Assembly (NCBI GenBank): GCA_949130495.1
Contig: CASBWL010000040.1
Location: forward strand, 3,772,674 to 3,836,673
DNA length: 64,000 nucleotides
Origin: Sambucus nigra
Taxonomy: Eukaryota; Streptophyta; Magnoliopsida; Dipsacales; Adoxaceae
Direction: 5' to 3'
Shown here piece by piece: positions 1 through 11,735 of this stretch. Both the position numbers and the translations under genes were made by a program. Below the pieces are notes generated by a model. The model was not told where the DNA came from and ran no database searches. It saw nothing but the letters and a program-made list of their open reading frames with translations. Within the stretch, counting starts at the first letter, position 1. The number at the start of each line of letters is the position of its first letter.

Positions 1-1065
1 TTAGTGAAAATGATACTCATTTCTAACAATTAATGTGTACCCACAAAAAATTACCCACCGATTAGTACTAAAAAATTTCTAACAACATACCTATTATTAT
101 AAAAATAAATATCAATTCAAACATGACAATAATATGATATTCTATTCGAGATTAGTTAAAGACATGAAAGTAATCTCACACTAAAATGTATTAAGGTACT
201 ACAAATAATGCCATTTACCTATATTGAAAAAGTCTGTATGACGAAAAAGCAAATTAAAAATGGAAATGGTAGAGGAACTTCGCCAATAATAATATTGACA
301 TCACAAAAAAGATCACATTTACCTTATGCATCACCAAAAATTGTAATATAATTCTAAACTTGATTTTTTTTTAAATAGCAATACATAACCATATATTGTA
401 CATTTGACAGAGGTTTCATAACCCATTTTAAAGACAACGCGAAACATAATTTTCATAATTGCTCCAGTAACCCAAAAAAAGGCTTTCATAACCTCTGCGT
501 TTAAATAATGGAATTAAGATAATCAAAAGTTAGAAGTCAAGATACCTAAAAAGAAATATGACATTGGGTTGAAAATAGAGTCTCCTTGTCCTGTGTGAAC
601 ACATATTGCCATCTTTATATCTGAAACACCATCTCCATATATGATCAAAGAATTACTTTTCAACAACATATGTTATAAATGATAAAAGTTGTTGAAGGAA
701 AAATCCTCTTACAAAAATTGTAGAAGTCATCTGAAAATACATGTACAAATAAATTATCAGATGTGATAACAAATGCTTGGTTTTACAAACTGAGAGACAT
801 AAGAAGAACCACAAACCCAAAAAGCCCCACAAATAAAAAACACCGAACCAACACATCTTCATCATTTATTATAGAACCACAACAATCCCACCACCATCTC
901 TCTACTGAAAGAAAATACTATTATTTTACCTCACTACCCCGTTTTGTAAGACCCACAAAAAAAATCATCTAAAAAGAAACATCGCTACAATAGGTTTAAG
1001 GCGACGAACAAAGGAGAGAGTTTCAATGGGGACTCGAGATTTTATTAATACTTACCATAGAAAAT

Positions 1066-1177
1066 GGGTTGTCTCTTCCACTGTCTCCGCTGGTTGCTGC
1101 TGCCCCTGTAATGAAATGTTCGGGTTGTCTCTTCCACTATCTCCCTTACTTGCTGTTGCCCCTGCAATGAAACGTTA
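1066..1177. repeat. 56-bp tandem duplication
   Basis: Two adjacent 56-bp copies (1066-1121 and 1122-1177) both begin GGGTTGTCTCTTCCACT and end with an ATGAAAYGTT-like string. They differ at about eight positions. On the minus strand both read as Gln/Glu/Thr-rich codons, and a GTAAG donor-like string follows, so a decayed exon is possible but unproven. Confidence 0.7.
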
Positions 1178-1410
1178 AGGATAAAAATAGGGCTCATTTT
1201 AAATATCGATTTAAAAAAAAAATAAACTAACGTACGAGAAAAAAAAAAGAACAGATCATATTAAAAATTCACATTTTTACAAAACAAAGAGCTAAGAGTT
1301 AAAAAAGCTCAAAGTTTCTGGTTGTTATCGATCTCGAGCTTTTTTTGACACACTGGGGTTGGATTTGCGATGTTCTGTGTTATTAATATTGATAATTAAG
1401 CATCCTCCCA

Positions 1411-1470
1411 AACACACACACATACTGGTGTGTGTGTGTGTGGTATATATATATATATATATATATATAT
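1411..1470. repeat. AC/TG and TA microsatellites
   Basis: An AC run (about 1411-1421) and a TG run (about 1429-1442) face each other across a few bases and could fold into a hairpin. A TA run of about 13 units (1444-1470) follows directly. Confidence 0.85.
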
Positions 1471-3609
1471 GTTAACCTATTGGAATTGAAGAAGTAGCTG
1501 CCAAAGTGTTGCTTCAACACCGGGAACATCATTGGCTCCTCATTGTACTTCTCGTGCGTGTCCTTGCAAGGAGTAATAACTGCAGCAAGAATGAGCATTA
1601 TTAACCAACACTCACGTCTTTATTTGGGGGCACTAGGAATATAGCGAGTCTCAAATTGAGGATCACTCTTTCCTTTTTGTGGACATTTCAATTTTTTTAG
1701 TTACTCCACTAATTTGGTGAGCATGATAGGATAATGCTACCTCATCCAATATGTGATGTTTGATGAGATAAGATTTAAAAAAAGATATATTATCTACAAA
1801 AAGCCTCTTACTTGTAATCCCAACTACTACTTGTCCCGAATTAATAGTCGCTATTTGAAAATGATGATTTTTTAACAATAGACTCAATGAACGGCCAAGG
1901 TAAAAAGTCATTCACCATTGTGAAATTGGTTTGATTGCATCTTAAAAAAGAAAAGCAGACTATTTATTTGGTACGTCCAAAAAGAAAACCATGACTATTT
2001 AGGATAACACTTATCATATCCCAACCTTTTTATCGGCACATCAAATGGGAAGTAATGCCTAAAATTAATGTACCAAATGCTATTATAGTTGAATAAAATA
2101 TTATATGACCACTAATCATATTAAAAATCATTAAAAAGTTGGATTAACTTACACTATATAGACCTTAGTAGTACCCATAGTTGCATTATAAGGGAATTAC
2201 AAAACAGCAAAATCTAACAATGAAATGCAAACCAAATGAGAATATACATGAAATTTAATATCTATTTAAACCACATAATGACCTATATTGTAATTTGTTC
2301 CATCGTAAAATAACGAATAAGAAATTCTCATAATTGAGATAAAGAACAACATAAAAATTAGAATTTGTGCAAGTAGTTTAGTGGCAAAGTATAAACTATT
2401 TTAGGCCTTTCATCAAATAGATAGATTGTGAGATGCTATACCATAAAGATAGCTCGAGGCCAAGACTCACACACCTCCTCCTCCTCCATCTGAGATATAC
2501 ATGAACAAAAATTACTACCTTCCAAACATTTACTTTCATCATAATAATACCATATAATTTTAGTTGCTACCGTCCCAACATCCTTGATTGACTTGGATGA
2601 GTTAACGAAGTTGTAGATACATCCAATTTGAGTTATTCTCCAATTTAGAAGTTTTAGATTCCCCAAAAATGTGCCAAGGGCATGGCAAAAAGAAGGAAAT
2701 CTATGGGGAAAAACTTTTTACTGACTACATGAATGATTTGGAATAAATAACACAAAAAACTCAATTGCAATATGCAAAAAGAAAAACAAAAAAATAGTAC
2801 CAATTTTACTTGGCACTTACAGGTTCTACCGAAGCACCCTGGAAGAGTAAAAAGCACCAAATGCGCATTAACGGAAAGACCCAGATGTCATCTCAGAGGT
2901 GTACTAGAAGAGGAGGCCGATCATTTTTGTTTTTTCATTTTCCCCCGGCCAAAAATTCAGAGAGGAAACAAAGCTCATGTTCTTGAAGGAAGAAAGAACA
3001 TTATGAATGAAACACACACAGATGATTATACATTTTGATGATTCCCCAATAGCCTGCCATTACAAATCATCACAAATCTTTTAGCATACTTTGAATCTGC
3101 AAGTGAAATTTCCTAAATTTTTGTTGCAATAAGAGTTGATCAAGGAAAAAGTGGGTCTTCAGAGAGCCTTTTGGTGGTCAGTGGCAACTATGTGAAGAGA
3201 TGAGAAGGATTTGACAACATCAATGCCTAGTTGATTTTCCCTCTTATGCGTTCTCTCATATACACAGATGTGAAATAAGCATCAGTGTATAGATACTCTC
3301 TTTGTGAGGCAATTGAACATACCTGAAATTAATGGGGTTAGAGGATTACAATTACGAATTGGGTAATGCTTGGAGATGGAAGGACGGGGGTAAGGAATAG
3401 GGAATAACAACCAACGTGAAGAAAAAAGAGGATAGAGAGAATGAATGGTTTGCTTCCCCAACCTTTTGATTATCTTCTTTCAATGCCACCTATAAATGTC
3501 GTCTATCGAAATTAAGAGAGACAGAGGAAATATGAAACAAATGTTACGTGCCACGTGGATAGGCTAATTACAAAGAATAATAAATGCCCTTGTTTTGCAT
3601 TTTATAGTA

Positions 3610-4113
3610 GTAAAAGATGAGGCATAACTTCGTGGAGTTTTATGTAGATGACTTCGTAGTGAAATCCAAGAAGGACAACTCCCTCCTTGAAGAACTTCGA
3701 AAAGTTTTTAAAGGATGACATAAATTCCGACTAAAAATGCGCATTCGGAGATACATGGGGAATTTTTTTTGGCTTTGTTGTAAATTGGCATGAATTACAA
3801 GCAGATGAGGCCAAGCAGAATGCCATAATTCAAATGGCTCCACCAAAAAGTTAAAAATATCGCAAAAGATTCTTGGAAAAGGTTTCCTACCTTCGTAAAT
3901 TCATACTAATAGTATTGGAATCGGAACAACAATAGTTGGCATTCGATAATATAAAAAAAACACTCACAAGTTCAATAGCCCTGACACTACTCATAAAGGG
4001 TAAGCCCCTATTACTTTATTTAACATCAACTTTGAAATCGGTGGGGGCGTTGCTACCTAAGTCGGATCCTTGCTGATGCAGAATCATGATACACTGTGGT
4101 GGAGAGACATTGT
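3610..4113 (+). pseudogene. Ty3/gypsy reverse transcriptase remnant, 5' half
   Basis: The plus strand shows a decayed RT with the catalytic motif intact: FYVDDFVVKSKK at about 3636-3671. Weaker RT connection and RNase H similarity follows, ending in a LLYLTS-like string at about 4010-4030. Several stops and frameshifts interrupt it. Reading resumes after 10941, so the gene was split by the copia-type element at 4114-10936. The style (YVDD, later RNase H pieces) fits a Tat-type gypsy pol. No LTR of this copy was found in the window. Confidence 0.7.
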
Positions 4114-5648
4114 GTAAGGACACAAATTTCCAATTGAGTCCATATATAGTTTTGGCTCAATTCCGGACAAAAATATTTATTCATAGGATAGTATTCAATT
4201 GTAATATTCTCAAGCCTATGAAGTGTATGTTGAAGACGTAGCGGCAAAGAATTTAAAGCTTCATCAAAATGCCGGTTTGTGTGCCTCGTTTCTACGTTAT
4301 CAACTAAGGTTCCATGCTCCCAAGGTATGAATGTAATTATATTTATATAGGAGCTTGGAACAAAATTTATTGGGTGTTAGGTGTAATAAAAACTGCATTT
4401 TATTTTCAGAAAGAATCAATTAGAACTTTAAAAGTAGTATATAAAAGTTTCTGGGCCAAAATCGAATTTTACAAACTTTCTGGTCGTTCGTTAGAAATGT
4501 CGTTCGAACGAGTTTTTCGTTCGAACCAGGTTTCGTTCGAACGAGTTTACCAACGACCCTAAACTGGTCAGTTGTTCGATATGTCGTTCGAACGAGTTTT
4601 TCGTTCTAACGAGGTATCTAACGAGATTCTAATGAGCCCAGGCTGGTCGCTCGTTAGAAGTCTCGTTCGAACGAAAGTCAAGTTCGTTCGAATGAGATGC
4701 CAGGGCGGGAACAGTTTTGAGCAGTTTTTGGCAGTTTTCACCCACTTTCCCCACTTGGTTTTTAACCAACTTTTTCAAGACTTAATATGTGCGGGAAACA
4801 CATTTTTCCAATTAACTTTTCCATTCCATATCCATCTCTTAGAGAGAGTTTGAGAGCTAATTTATTTAGGGAAAATGTTCATGTTTTGAGTGTTAATTTT
4901 TAAAGAAAAATTCATACACACTCTAGTTTACACCCAATAGTTGTTTATTCCAAGTTTCTATATTCATATTCTTTACTTGGAGTTTTGGCACCTGTTTTCT
5001 CTACCGAATTGAAAAAGAGACGTTTCGGGTTTCCTTCTACATCCCATCACAAAGAAGAAGAAGTTTGTTGAGATTCTACCCACACAGAGAAAGGCTCCAT
5101 GCTTGGGTGACGGTGACCATATAAAGTCCCATCGGTGGATTCCGAGACCGCGGTGGTGTTCCGAGGTTGTCCGCTAGGAAGAGGTTTCTACGAGAAGGAG
5201 CGTCGAGGCTTGAGAGGGATCGAGTCAGTCGTTGTAAGTCTATCTGTCTTGTAATTGTAATTCTGTATCTAGTGGACTTGTGGCTAGGGCCGTCCGAGGT
5301 TGTTTCCCGTCTTGGGTTTTTCCTCGTACATCTCGGCGTAGTGTGATATTGTTTATTTTATCTTGCTCATTAATTTAGAATCCATGCTTAGGATAATTTC
5401 AAGATAAAATTTGGTTTAATTATCACACTCATTTAATTTGGGACTAAATTAAATTTTGGGTAAATTTGGTTTATTCAAGTCTTTTGCTAAAATTGGTTTC
5501 GCCTAACTTTGGATTATTGAAAATTATGACTTAGGCAAATTCTAGGACTTGAGTTAATTAAAACTTGTTGTTGTTTAATATTTAAATTTGAACCATCATC
5601 TTCCTAACGCTTCCGCATTTAACTAAAAAGGAAATTCCTGCGTTTACA
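4114..5648 (+). repeat. 5' LTR of the gag-only SIRE-type element
   Basis: This 1535-bp LTR begins TGTAAGGACAC and ends TTTACA. A candidate TATA box (TATATAAAAG) lies at 4438-4447 and another (ATATAAAG) near 5119. A palindrome cluster lies between them at 4482-4696. The 3' copy matches along its whole length with scattered substitutions. Confidence 0.93.
4482..4696. repeat. LTR palindrome array, CGTTCGAACG type
   Basis: In about 215 bp there are four or five perfect or near-perfect copies of the palindrome CGTTCGAACG and several half-variants of the type CTAACGAG or CTCGTTAGA. The same array recurs in the 3' LTR at 9770-9984 with a few substitutions, some of which break a palindrome. It sits 40 bp downstream of the first candidate TATA box. 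Sirevirus LTRs are known to carry conserved palindromes, though the motif differs between species. Confidence 0.85.
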
Positions 5649-5651
5649 AAT

Positions 5652-5663
5652 TGGTATCAGAGC
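5652..5663 (+). other. Primer-binding site
   Basis: TGGTATCAGAGC starts three bases after the 5' LTR. It is the usual initiator-methionine tRNA complement used by plant copia and several gypsy elements. Confidence 0.9.
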
Positions 5664-5701
5664 CAAAAACGATAAATTATTTCGTTAAGATCCTTTAATT
5701 T

Positions 5702-7660
5702 TTGGCTAAAATGGAATTTTCCCCATTTTCAAAATTTCCTATTTTTGATGGTTCAAACTACGCGTATTGGAAAGCGCGAATGAAATCGGCACTTAAATCT
5801 ATCGATGAACGTGTTTGGATGTCGGTTGTTAACGGGTGGTCCCCACCAACTCATCTAATTGAAAATGAACGTGTTCCCAAACCCGTCGATAGATGGACCG
5901 AAAATGAGTTTAAGCTTGCAAACTTCAATTCCCGTGGTTTAAATGCTTTATTTAGCGCTGTCACACCGGATGAATTCCGCCGCATTATGACGTGTGAGAC
6001 CGCTAAAGAAGCTTGGGATATTTTACAATTAACTCATGAAGGAACGAGTGTCGTTAAAGCTTCAAAACTCCAAAACCTCACCACTCAATTTGAAACTATC
6101 AAAATGGATGAAAACGAAACTTTTGATAAATTTTATGCTAGACTTTCTGATATTTTTAATTCATCTTTTAACTTGGGAGAGAAAATACCTGACGACCGTG
6201 TTGTAACGAAAATTTTAAGGTCCCTACCCGATAGATTTATTCCAAAGGTGACTGTTTTAAATTCTTTACCCACTTTAGCCTCTACGAAATTAGAAGAGCT
6301 TGCAGGTGATTTACAAACCTATGAACTGGATATGTTTCCCTCTAAAAATGAAAAGAAAATCGAAAAGGGCGTTGCTTTAAAAGCCCGAAAAGAGGTTAAA
6401 CAAGTAGTAGAGAGCGAAAGTGATAGTGACTCGGAAGATATGGCTTTATTTGCTCGTAAATTTAGAAAATTTTTTAAATTCAACAAAGATAAATTTAAAA
6501 ATGATTTTAAGAAATTTGAATCTTCTAAACATGATAAAAGCGAGAAGATTTCTAAAGCCGAAAAGATCCCTAAGTCTAGTAATGAAAATGTTGATTGGGA
6601 CGAGTCTAATAAATGTTTTGGTTGTGAAGGTTATGGCCATAGGGCTTATGAGTGCCCCACTAAACTAAGGAAGGAGGGTAAGCGACCCATTTCATATAAT
6701 GCAACCCTTAGTGATAGTGATGAGGAAGAAAAGCCCGATTCCCCCACAAAGAAAAATTTTGTGGCTTTTATGGCAAGTCATGTGAGTGATAGTGAGAACT
6801 CATCGATTGATGACACGATAGCACATGCCACTTCCAAGGTCATTGTTCATGATTCCCTTGTTTTTGATGATAGTGAGAGTGGAGAAGAAAGAGAGAGTGA
6901 AAATGAAGAAGAGGTTGATGAGAGTGAACTTCAAAATGCTTTTCATGAATTATATAAAGAATCTATTAAATTGAAAAGGGCTAATTTGAAGTTAGAAGCG
7001 AGTTTAAGAGAGAGTGTGAAGGTCGTTAATGAAAGTGCCTTAATAGAAGACCTTAGGACACGTGAGAGGACTCTTCGAGAGAAGCTAGAATACGTAGAAG
7101 GCGAAAGAAATAACCTTAGGAATTTAATGGAATCCTTGAAAAAGGAGCTTCTTTCTTTTGAAGAGCGAAATTTTTCTCTAGAATCTACCATTTTAGATTT
7201 GGAAAATAAATTAAAAGATTCTAGTAATGTCAAATTTGATTTGGAATGTCGTTCGCAAAAACTTGATAAAATGTTAGGAACGATCCAAATTAAAAATAAC
7301 ACTTTTGGTTTAGGCTTCAATACTTGTAATGAATTTAACTCTAAAGTCAAAACCAACATTTTAGGAGAATCTACTAGGAATGCATTTAAAGATCACTCCT
7401 TAGGTAAATCTTTTCGATATGTTTTCACTTGTTCACATTGTGGTCGAAAAGGTCATCTTAGGAAATTTTGTTTTGATCTTAAACGAATTCCTAGAAAATC
7501 CCATTGTAAAGTAACCACGATAAGTAATGTTCCTACACCCCAAGATTGTCATTCTTCATTAATTTGGGTTAGGAAATCCGATTTGGTTGCCTTACAAAAT
7601 AGGGATTTTGATTCTCATTTACTTTCATATGCTTCCTCCCATGCTAAATCTAAAGGATGA
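5702..7660 (+). CDS. gag: Gag protein, SIRE-type copia, intact
   Basis: This 652-residue capsid/nucleocapsid protein packages element RNA in virus-like particles. Residues 1-60 hold the copia gag opening (FPIFDGSNYAYWKARM), followed to about residue 210 by the UBN2-type gag core (AKEAWDIL, YARLSDI, KILRSLPDRF). Residues 210-290 are Lys/Ser/Asp-rich. A zinc knuckle CFGCEGYGHRAYEC lies near residue 306. Residues about 410-530 are a long charged coiled coil. A second knuckle CSHCGRKGHLRKFC lies near residue 578. The frame ends (IWVRKSDL...) where the protease with its DSGCS motif would start in a full SIRE polyprotein, so pol was lost at the gag/protease edge. There are no internal stops, unlike every other retroelement gene here. 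ATG at 5702 lies just after the PBS; a second ATG three codons on is equally plausible. Confidence 0.93.
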   Translation: MAKMEFSPFSKFPIFDGSNYAYWKARMKSALKSIDERVWMSVVNGWSPPTHLIENERVPKPVDRWTENEFKLANFNSRGLNALFSAVTPDEFRRIMTCETAKEAWDILQLTHEGTSVVKASKLQNLTTQFETIKMDENETFDKFYARLSDIFNSSFNLGEKIPDDRVVTKILRSLPDRFIPKVTVLNSLPTLASTKLEELAGDLQTYELDMFPSKNEKKIEKGVALKARKEVKQVVESESDSDSEDMALFARKFRKFFKFNKDKFKNDFKKFESSKHDKSEKISKAEKIPKSSNENVDWDESNKCFGCEGYGHRAYECPTKLRKEGKRPISYNATLSDSDEEEKPDSPTKKNFVAFMASHVSDSENSSIDDTIAHATSKVIVHDSLVFDDSESGEERESENEEEVDESELQNAFHELYKESIKLKRANLKLEASLRESVKVVNESALIEDLRTRERTLREKLEYVEGERNNLRNLMESLKKELLSFEERNFSLESTILDLENKLKDSSNVKFDLECRSQKLDKMLGTIQIKNNTFGLGFNTCNEFNSKVKTNILGESTRNAFKDHSLGKSFRYVFTCSHCGRKGHLRKFCFDLKRIPRKSHCKVTTISNVPTPQDCHSSLIWVRKSDLVALQNRDFDSHLLSYASSHAKSKG

Positions 7661-9034
7661 ATGTGTTAGTATTTGCATACTTTAGATTTTGTACTTCATG
7701 CTATATTCATATGCTAAATGTATGCTTGTTTAATCATTTTCTAGTCTTTAATCCATGCTTATCCCATGCTAGAATTATGATTGTTGTTTATCTTTTGTAT
7801 TATATTTCTTTCATTTTGTTTGCTTTAAATGAAAAAATACAAAAAGATTTTTGTTTATCACTTGTGTTTTACTTATTTCATTTAAGCTTAATGAAAAATA
7901 CAAATGATTTTTGTTTGTCCTTTTGAGTATATATTTATTTTTGTTTAAAAAATGTTAAAAACTCAAAAAGATTTTGTTTTGTGTGTATTTTTGTTTGACA
8001 CACTCTATGTGGCATATATTTGTGTTTGAATCCCATCATTTACGCTCCCACGTGGCTAGAACTTTTGGTTTAGATTTTCAATCCTTAAAATGATCTTTAC
8101 CATGTTTTATATGGAGTAGTTGGATTTTGTATTGTTTAAATGGATTCTATATATATGCCTCTTTCACACATGCACGAGCTCTTTTGAAATCTTAATGTCA
8201 CATGTTATATTTGAGCTTTTTGAGGTGTTCTCCTATCAATCTAGGCATCTACATATCTATGACCTAGGAGGACTAGTGCATGTCAAATTCCGTTGCATGT
8301 GAGATTTGTGCGAAAAATGAAAACATGATAAATTAATATATGCACGGGGAAGGGCTCCGAAAGGATGAATTAAATCCTTTGCGATAGTAAGCCACCGTTG
8401 ATTGGATCTAAAAGAAATACGTGATCCAAAGGACTAAAAACAGAATATTTGGCATTAAAAAGAAAACAATTGCCAAGGCCTATGTTTGTTTGATATATTC
8501 ATTCAAAATACATAAGAATATATATGCTTATTGAGGGAGATTTGGATGGTATATCAACGGTTTGCACAATGTCCGTTTATCCTAGTTGTCTTTAATGTCA
8601 TGACTCTATTTGGTTTGTAGAATCATCATCATGCTAGGCTTGTATGCATTGTATATGTTTGTTCATTGAGTTCAATCTTTATATTGTCACATGAGGTTAT
8701 ATTTAACTGTGATGAAGTTTGCAATCAAATGAGAACTCCGTGAACGTTTCTTAAGTGTTTGGGTCTAAATTTAATTGTTTCTAGGTCACACCCCTACACT
8801 TTCGTTTCCATATGACACATTTTTGCCATACGAGTGTGCAAGCTTATTGTATTTTGTGTAATGTGTGTGTTTATATCTATATATATATGCAAGTGCTCTA
8901 TTGGTATATTTTTGGTATCTATATATATGATATTTGTCTTTGCCTTGCTTTTATTGTCTATATGCTTTCATGTCTTATCGCTTTAAGCTTCCACATGCTG
9001 TTTATTAGTTCTTTATCCTTTGCCTATTCCTGAA
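7661..9034 (+). other. Non-coding internal region replacing pol
   Basis: This T-rich 1.4 kb has only short open stretches of low-complexity hydrophobic codons (Phe, Leu, Tyr, Ile). I recognise no domain. In complete SIRE elements this position holds pol and sometimes an env-like frame; whether this is env-derived cannot be told by eye. Confidence 0.6.
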
Positions 9035-9035
9035 C

Positions 9036-9400
9036 AAAAAGGGGGAGAATGATGATAGGGGGAGAAATGGTATCTAATCCTATTATTATCGTATCCTAGT
9101 TTTGGGGGAGATTTATCTTAGGGGGAGACGTCTTTCTAAGTAGGTCATGTGTTTGATAAAGCAATTAATTTAGGGGGAGTAATTAATTAATTGCATTTAA
9201 TATTTTGATATTCCCTATGCATTTGATGAGTTTTCTTAAGTGTGCAGGAATTATTCTAAAGCGGCATCCTTCTATGGCAAAGAGTTTGATCCTTGGGTTG
9301 AGTCAAGTTTGGGTGGGTTATGTTTTGAGTCTAGTAGAGCTTGACGGCCCTTTAGGATTTTTGGTTGGTTTTTGTCCCGGAATAGCCAAAGGGGGAGATT
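9036..9400 (+). other. Six GGGGGAG polypurine tracts and the 3' PPT
   Basis: GGGGGAG occurs at about 9041, 9058, 9104, 9121, 9173 and 9391. The last one, AAAGGGGGAGATT, abuts the 3' LTR and is the functional PPT. Repeated PPT-like tracts upstream of the 3' LTR are a known Sirevirus trait and support the lineage call. Confidence 0.85.
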
Positions 9401-10936
9401 TGTAAGGACACAAATTTCCAATTGAGTCCATATATAGTTTTGGCTCAATTCCGGACAAAAACATTTATTCATAGGATAGTATTCAATTGTAATATTCTCA
9501 AGCCTATGAAGTGTATGTTGAAGACGTAGCGGCAAAGAATTTAAAGATTCATCAAAATGACGGTTTGTGTGCCTCGTTTCTACGTTATCAACTAAGGTTC
9601 CATGCTCCTAAGGTATGAATGTAATTATATTTATATAGGAGCTTGGAACAAAGTTTATTGGGTGTTAGGTGTAATAAAAACTGCATTTTATTTTCAGAAA
9701 GAATCAATTAGAACTTTAAAAGTAGTATATAAAAGTTTCTGGGCCAAAATCGAATTTTACAAACTTTCTGGTCGTTCGTTAGAAATGTTGTTCGAACGAG
9801 TTTTTCGTTCGAACCAGGTTTCGTTCAAACGAGTTTGCCAACGACCCTAAACTGTTCAGTCGTTCGATATGTCGTTCGAACGAGTTTTTCGTTCTAATGA
9901 GGTATCTAACGAGATTCTAACGAGCCCAGGCTGGTCGCTCGTTAGAAGTCTCGTTCGAACGAAAGTCAAGTTCGTTCGAACGAGATGCCAGGGCGGGAAC
10001 AGTTTTGAGCAGTTTTTGGCAGTTTTCACCCACTTTCCCCACTTGGTTTTTAACCAACTTTTTCAAGACTTAATATGTTCGGGAAACACATTTTTCCAAT
10101 TAACTTTTCCATTCCATATCCATCTCTTAGAGAGAGTTTGAGAGATAATTTATTTAGGGAAAATGTTCATGTTTTGAGTGTTAATTTTTAAAGAAAAATT
10201 CATACACACTCTAGTTTACACCCAATAGTTGTTTATTCCAAGTTTCTATATTCATATTCTTTACTTGGAGTTTTGGCACCGGTTTTCTCTACCGAATTGA
10301 AAAAGAGACGTTTCGGGTTTCCTTCTACATCCCATCACAAAGAAGAAGAAGTTTGTTGAGATTCTACCCACACGGAGAAAGGCTCCATGCTTGGGTGACG
10401 GTGACCATATAAAGTCCCATCGGTGGATTCCGAGACCGCGGTGGTGTTCCGAGGTTATCCGCTAGGAAGAGGTTTCTACGAGAAGGAGCGTCGAGGCTTG
10501 AGAGGGATCGAGTCAGTCGTTGTAAGTCTATCTGTCTTGTAATTGTAATTCTGTATCTAGTGGACTTGTGGCTAGGGCCGTCCGAGGTTGTTTCCCGTCT
10601 TGGGTTTTTCCTCGTACATCTCGGCGTAGTGTGATATTGTTTATTTTATCTTGCTCATTAATTTAGAATCCATGCTTAGGATAATTTCAAGATAAAATTT
10701 GGTTTAATTATCACACTCATTTAATTTGGGACTAAATTAATTTTTGTGTAAATTTGGTTTATTCAAGTCTTTTGCTAAAATTGGTTTCGCCTAACTTTGG
10801 ATTATTGAAAATTATGACTTAGGCAAATTCTAGGACTTGAGTTAATTAAAACTTGTTGTTGTTTAATATTTAAATTTGAACCATCATCTTCCTAACGCTT
10901 CCGCATTTAACTAAAAAGGAAATTCCTGCGTTTACA
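9401..10936 (+). repeat. 3' LTR of the gag-only SIRE-type element
   Basis: This 1536-bp direct repeat of 4114-5648 begins TGTAAGGACAC, ends TTTACA, and is followed by the second TSD CATTG. Its palindrome array is at 9770-9984. The element boundary is unambiguous here. Confidence 0.93.
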
Positions 10937-10941
10937 CATTG

Positions 10942-11735
10942 TCTTGCCTTACTGTTTGTAAAACAAAAGCTTGAAACACCACTTTCTTGCATTTCCCGTT
11001 CACTTAACTCGTTGTGACCCCATTAAGTTTTTCTTGAATTATTCAGATAGGCTAATTGGTGCGATGGTTGTCAATTATTTCCTAGTATGACATCAGGTTC
11101 ATCACTCCTAAAGCAATTAAAAGTCGAGCAATTGTCTATTTGATGACATCTTTTCTAAGTGAAGAGCATGAACCTCCCAACAAAGAAATATATGGAGATG
11201 ATTTACATGAAATGGCATGCATAAAAGATATGGAGGAGTGAAGTATGGATTTTGGTGGCTCATCAATCGCCATTTATGGGGGAGTTGGAATCATCTTGAC
11301 AAAAGGGGAGGAAAGACTCCACATCCCTTTTGAACTGAGATTCCCATTTTCTAGTAATGACTGTATATAAGGCACTGATGCTCGGATTGTTGGAAGGATT
11401 TTAATGAGGCATCAAGATACTCATAATCAAAGGTGATTCGAACCTGGATATCAAGCAGGTCGATGGAGAATTCTCATTGAAATGCATTTCCTTGGCCCAT
11501 ATAGAACTGTAGTCCAACACTTGCTAAATCAATTTCATTATTTCAACTTGTAACAACACCCAAGAGCATTCAACAAGTATCTTGATGCACTAGAAAATCC
11601 AACAACTTGCAAATTTATCAACTAGAATCGAAATCCCCAAAGGCAAAACTTCCTCAACACTTACAATCCTCATAAGGACAGGAAATGTCGGTACTTGAAA
11701 TTGTGATCCCTGAAGATCACCCTATACATTTTCTT
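10942..11735 (+). pseudogene. Ty3/gypsy RNase H remnant, 3' half
   Basis: This continues the pol remnant at 3610-4113. Broken frames read DPIKFFLNYSDRL, as in the C-terminal part of a gypsy RNase H. They then give an archaeal-type RNase H-like stretch (YGGVGIILTKGEERLHIPFEL near 11275-11337). At about 11600-11650 comes LSTRIEIPKGK-like sequence, as in the aRNH-integrase linker of Tat elements. Many stops and frameshifts are present. It ends where the minus-strand LTR begins at 11736. Confidence 0.65.

Larger units (their letters stand above)
1..3600. other. AT-rich flank, no gene recognised
   Basis: I see no LTR terminus, retroelement domain or long convincing reading frame here. The sequence is AT-rich and contains a short tandem duplication and microsatellites (listed separately). 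On the minus strand a 40-codon open stretch at about 3159-3281 reads like coding sequence (it includes NQLGIDVVKSF), but it is too short to name. A TATA-like string and CT-rich stretch near 3480-3530 on the minus strand could belong to a minus-strand gene. I infer host intergenic or intronic DNA, at low certainty. Confidence 0.4.
4114..10936 (+). mobile_element. Non-autonomous SIRE-type Ty1/copia element with gag only
   Basis: This is a complete element: LTRs at 4114-5648 and 9401-10936, identical 5-bp TSDs CATTG (4109-4113 and 10937-10941), a PBS TGGTATCAGAGC at 5652-5663 matching the initiator-Met tRNA type, and a PPT ending at 9400. The internal region has one long gene, gag (5702-7660). 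No protease, integrase, RT or RNase H is present in any frame between 7661 and 9400. Gag type, PBS and repeated PPTs place it with SIRE (Sirevirus) copia elements. It fits the gag-only class called TR-GAG, which depends on pol supplied by a relative. The LTRs differ by few substitutions (roughly 1 percent by eye), so insertion is fairly recent. Confidence 0.92.

Noticed and set aside
3159..3281. Minus-strand host exon
   Set aside because: It reads like coding sequence for about 40 codons but has no convincing splice sites or neighbouring exons; mentioned only in the flank description.
5652..5663. tRNA gene at the TGGTATCAGAGC sites
   Set aside because: Only the 12-base primer complement is present; no cloverleaf or A/B boxes follow. 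The same holds at 20262, 28319, 33823 and 52041.
7657..9033. Env-like gene after gag in the copia element
   Set aside because: Frames are short, T-rich and hydrophobic by composition. No signal peptide plus transmembrane layout or long frame is present.
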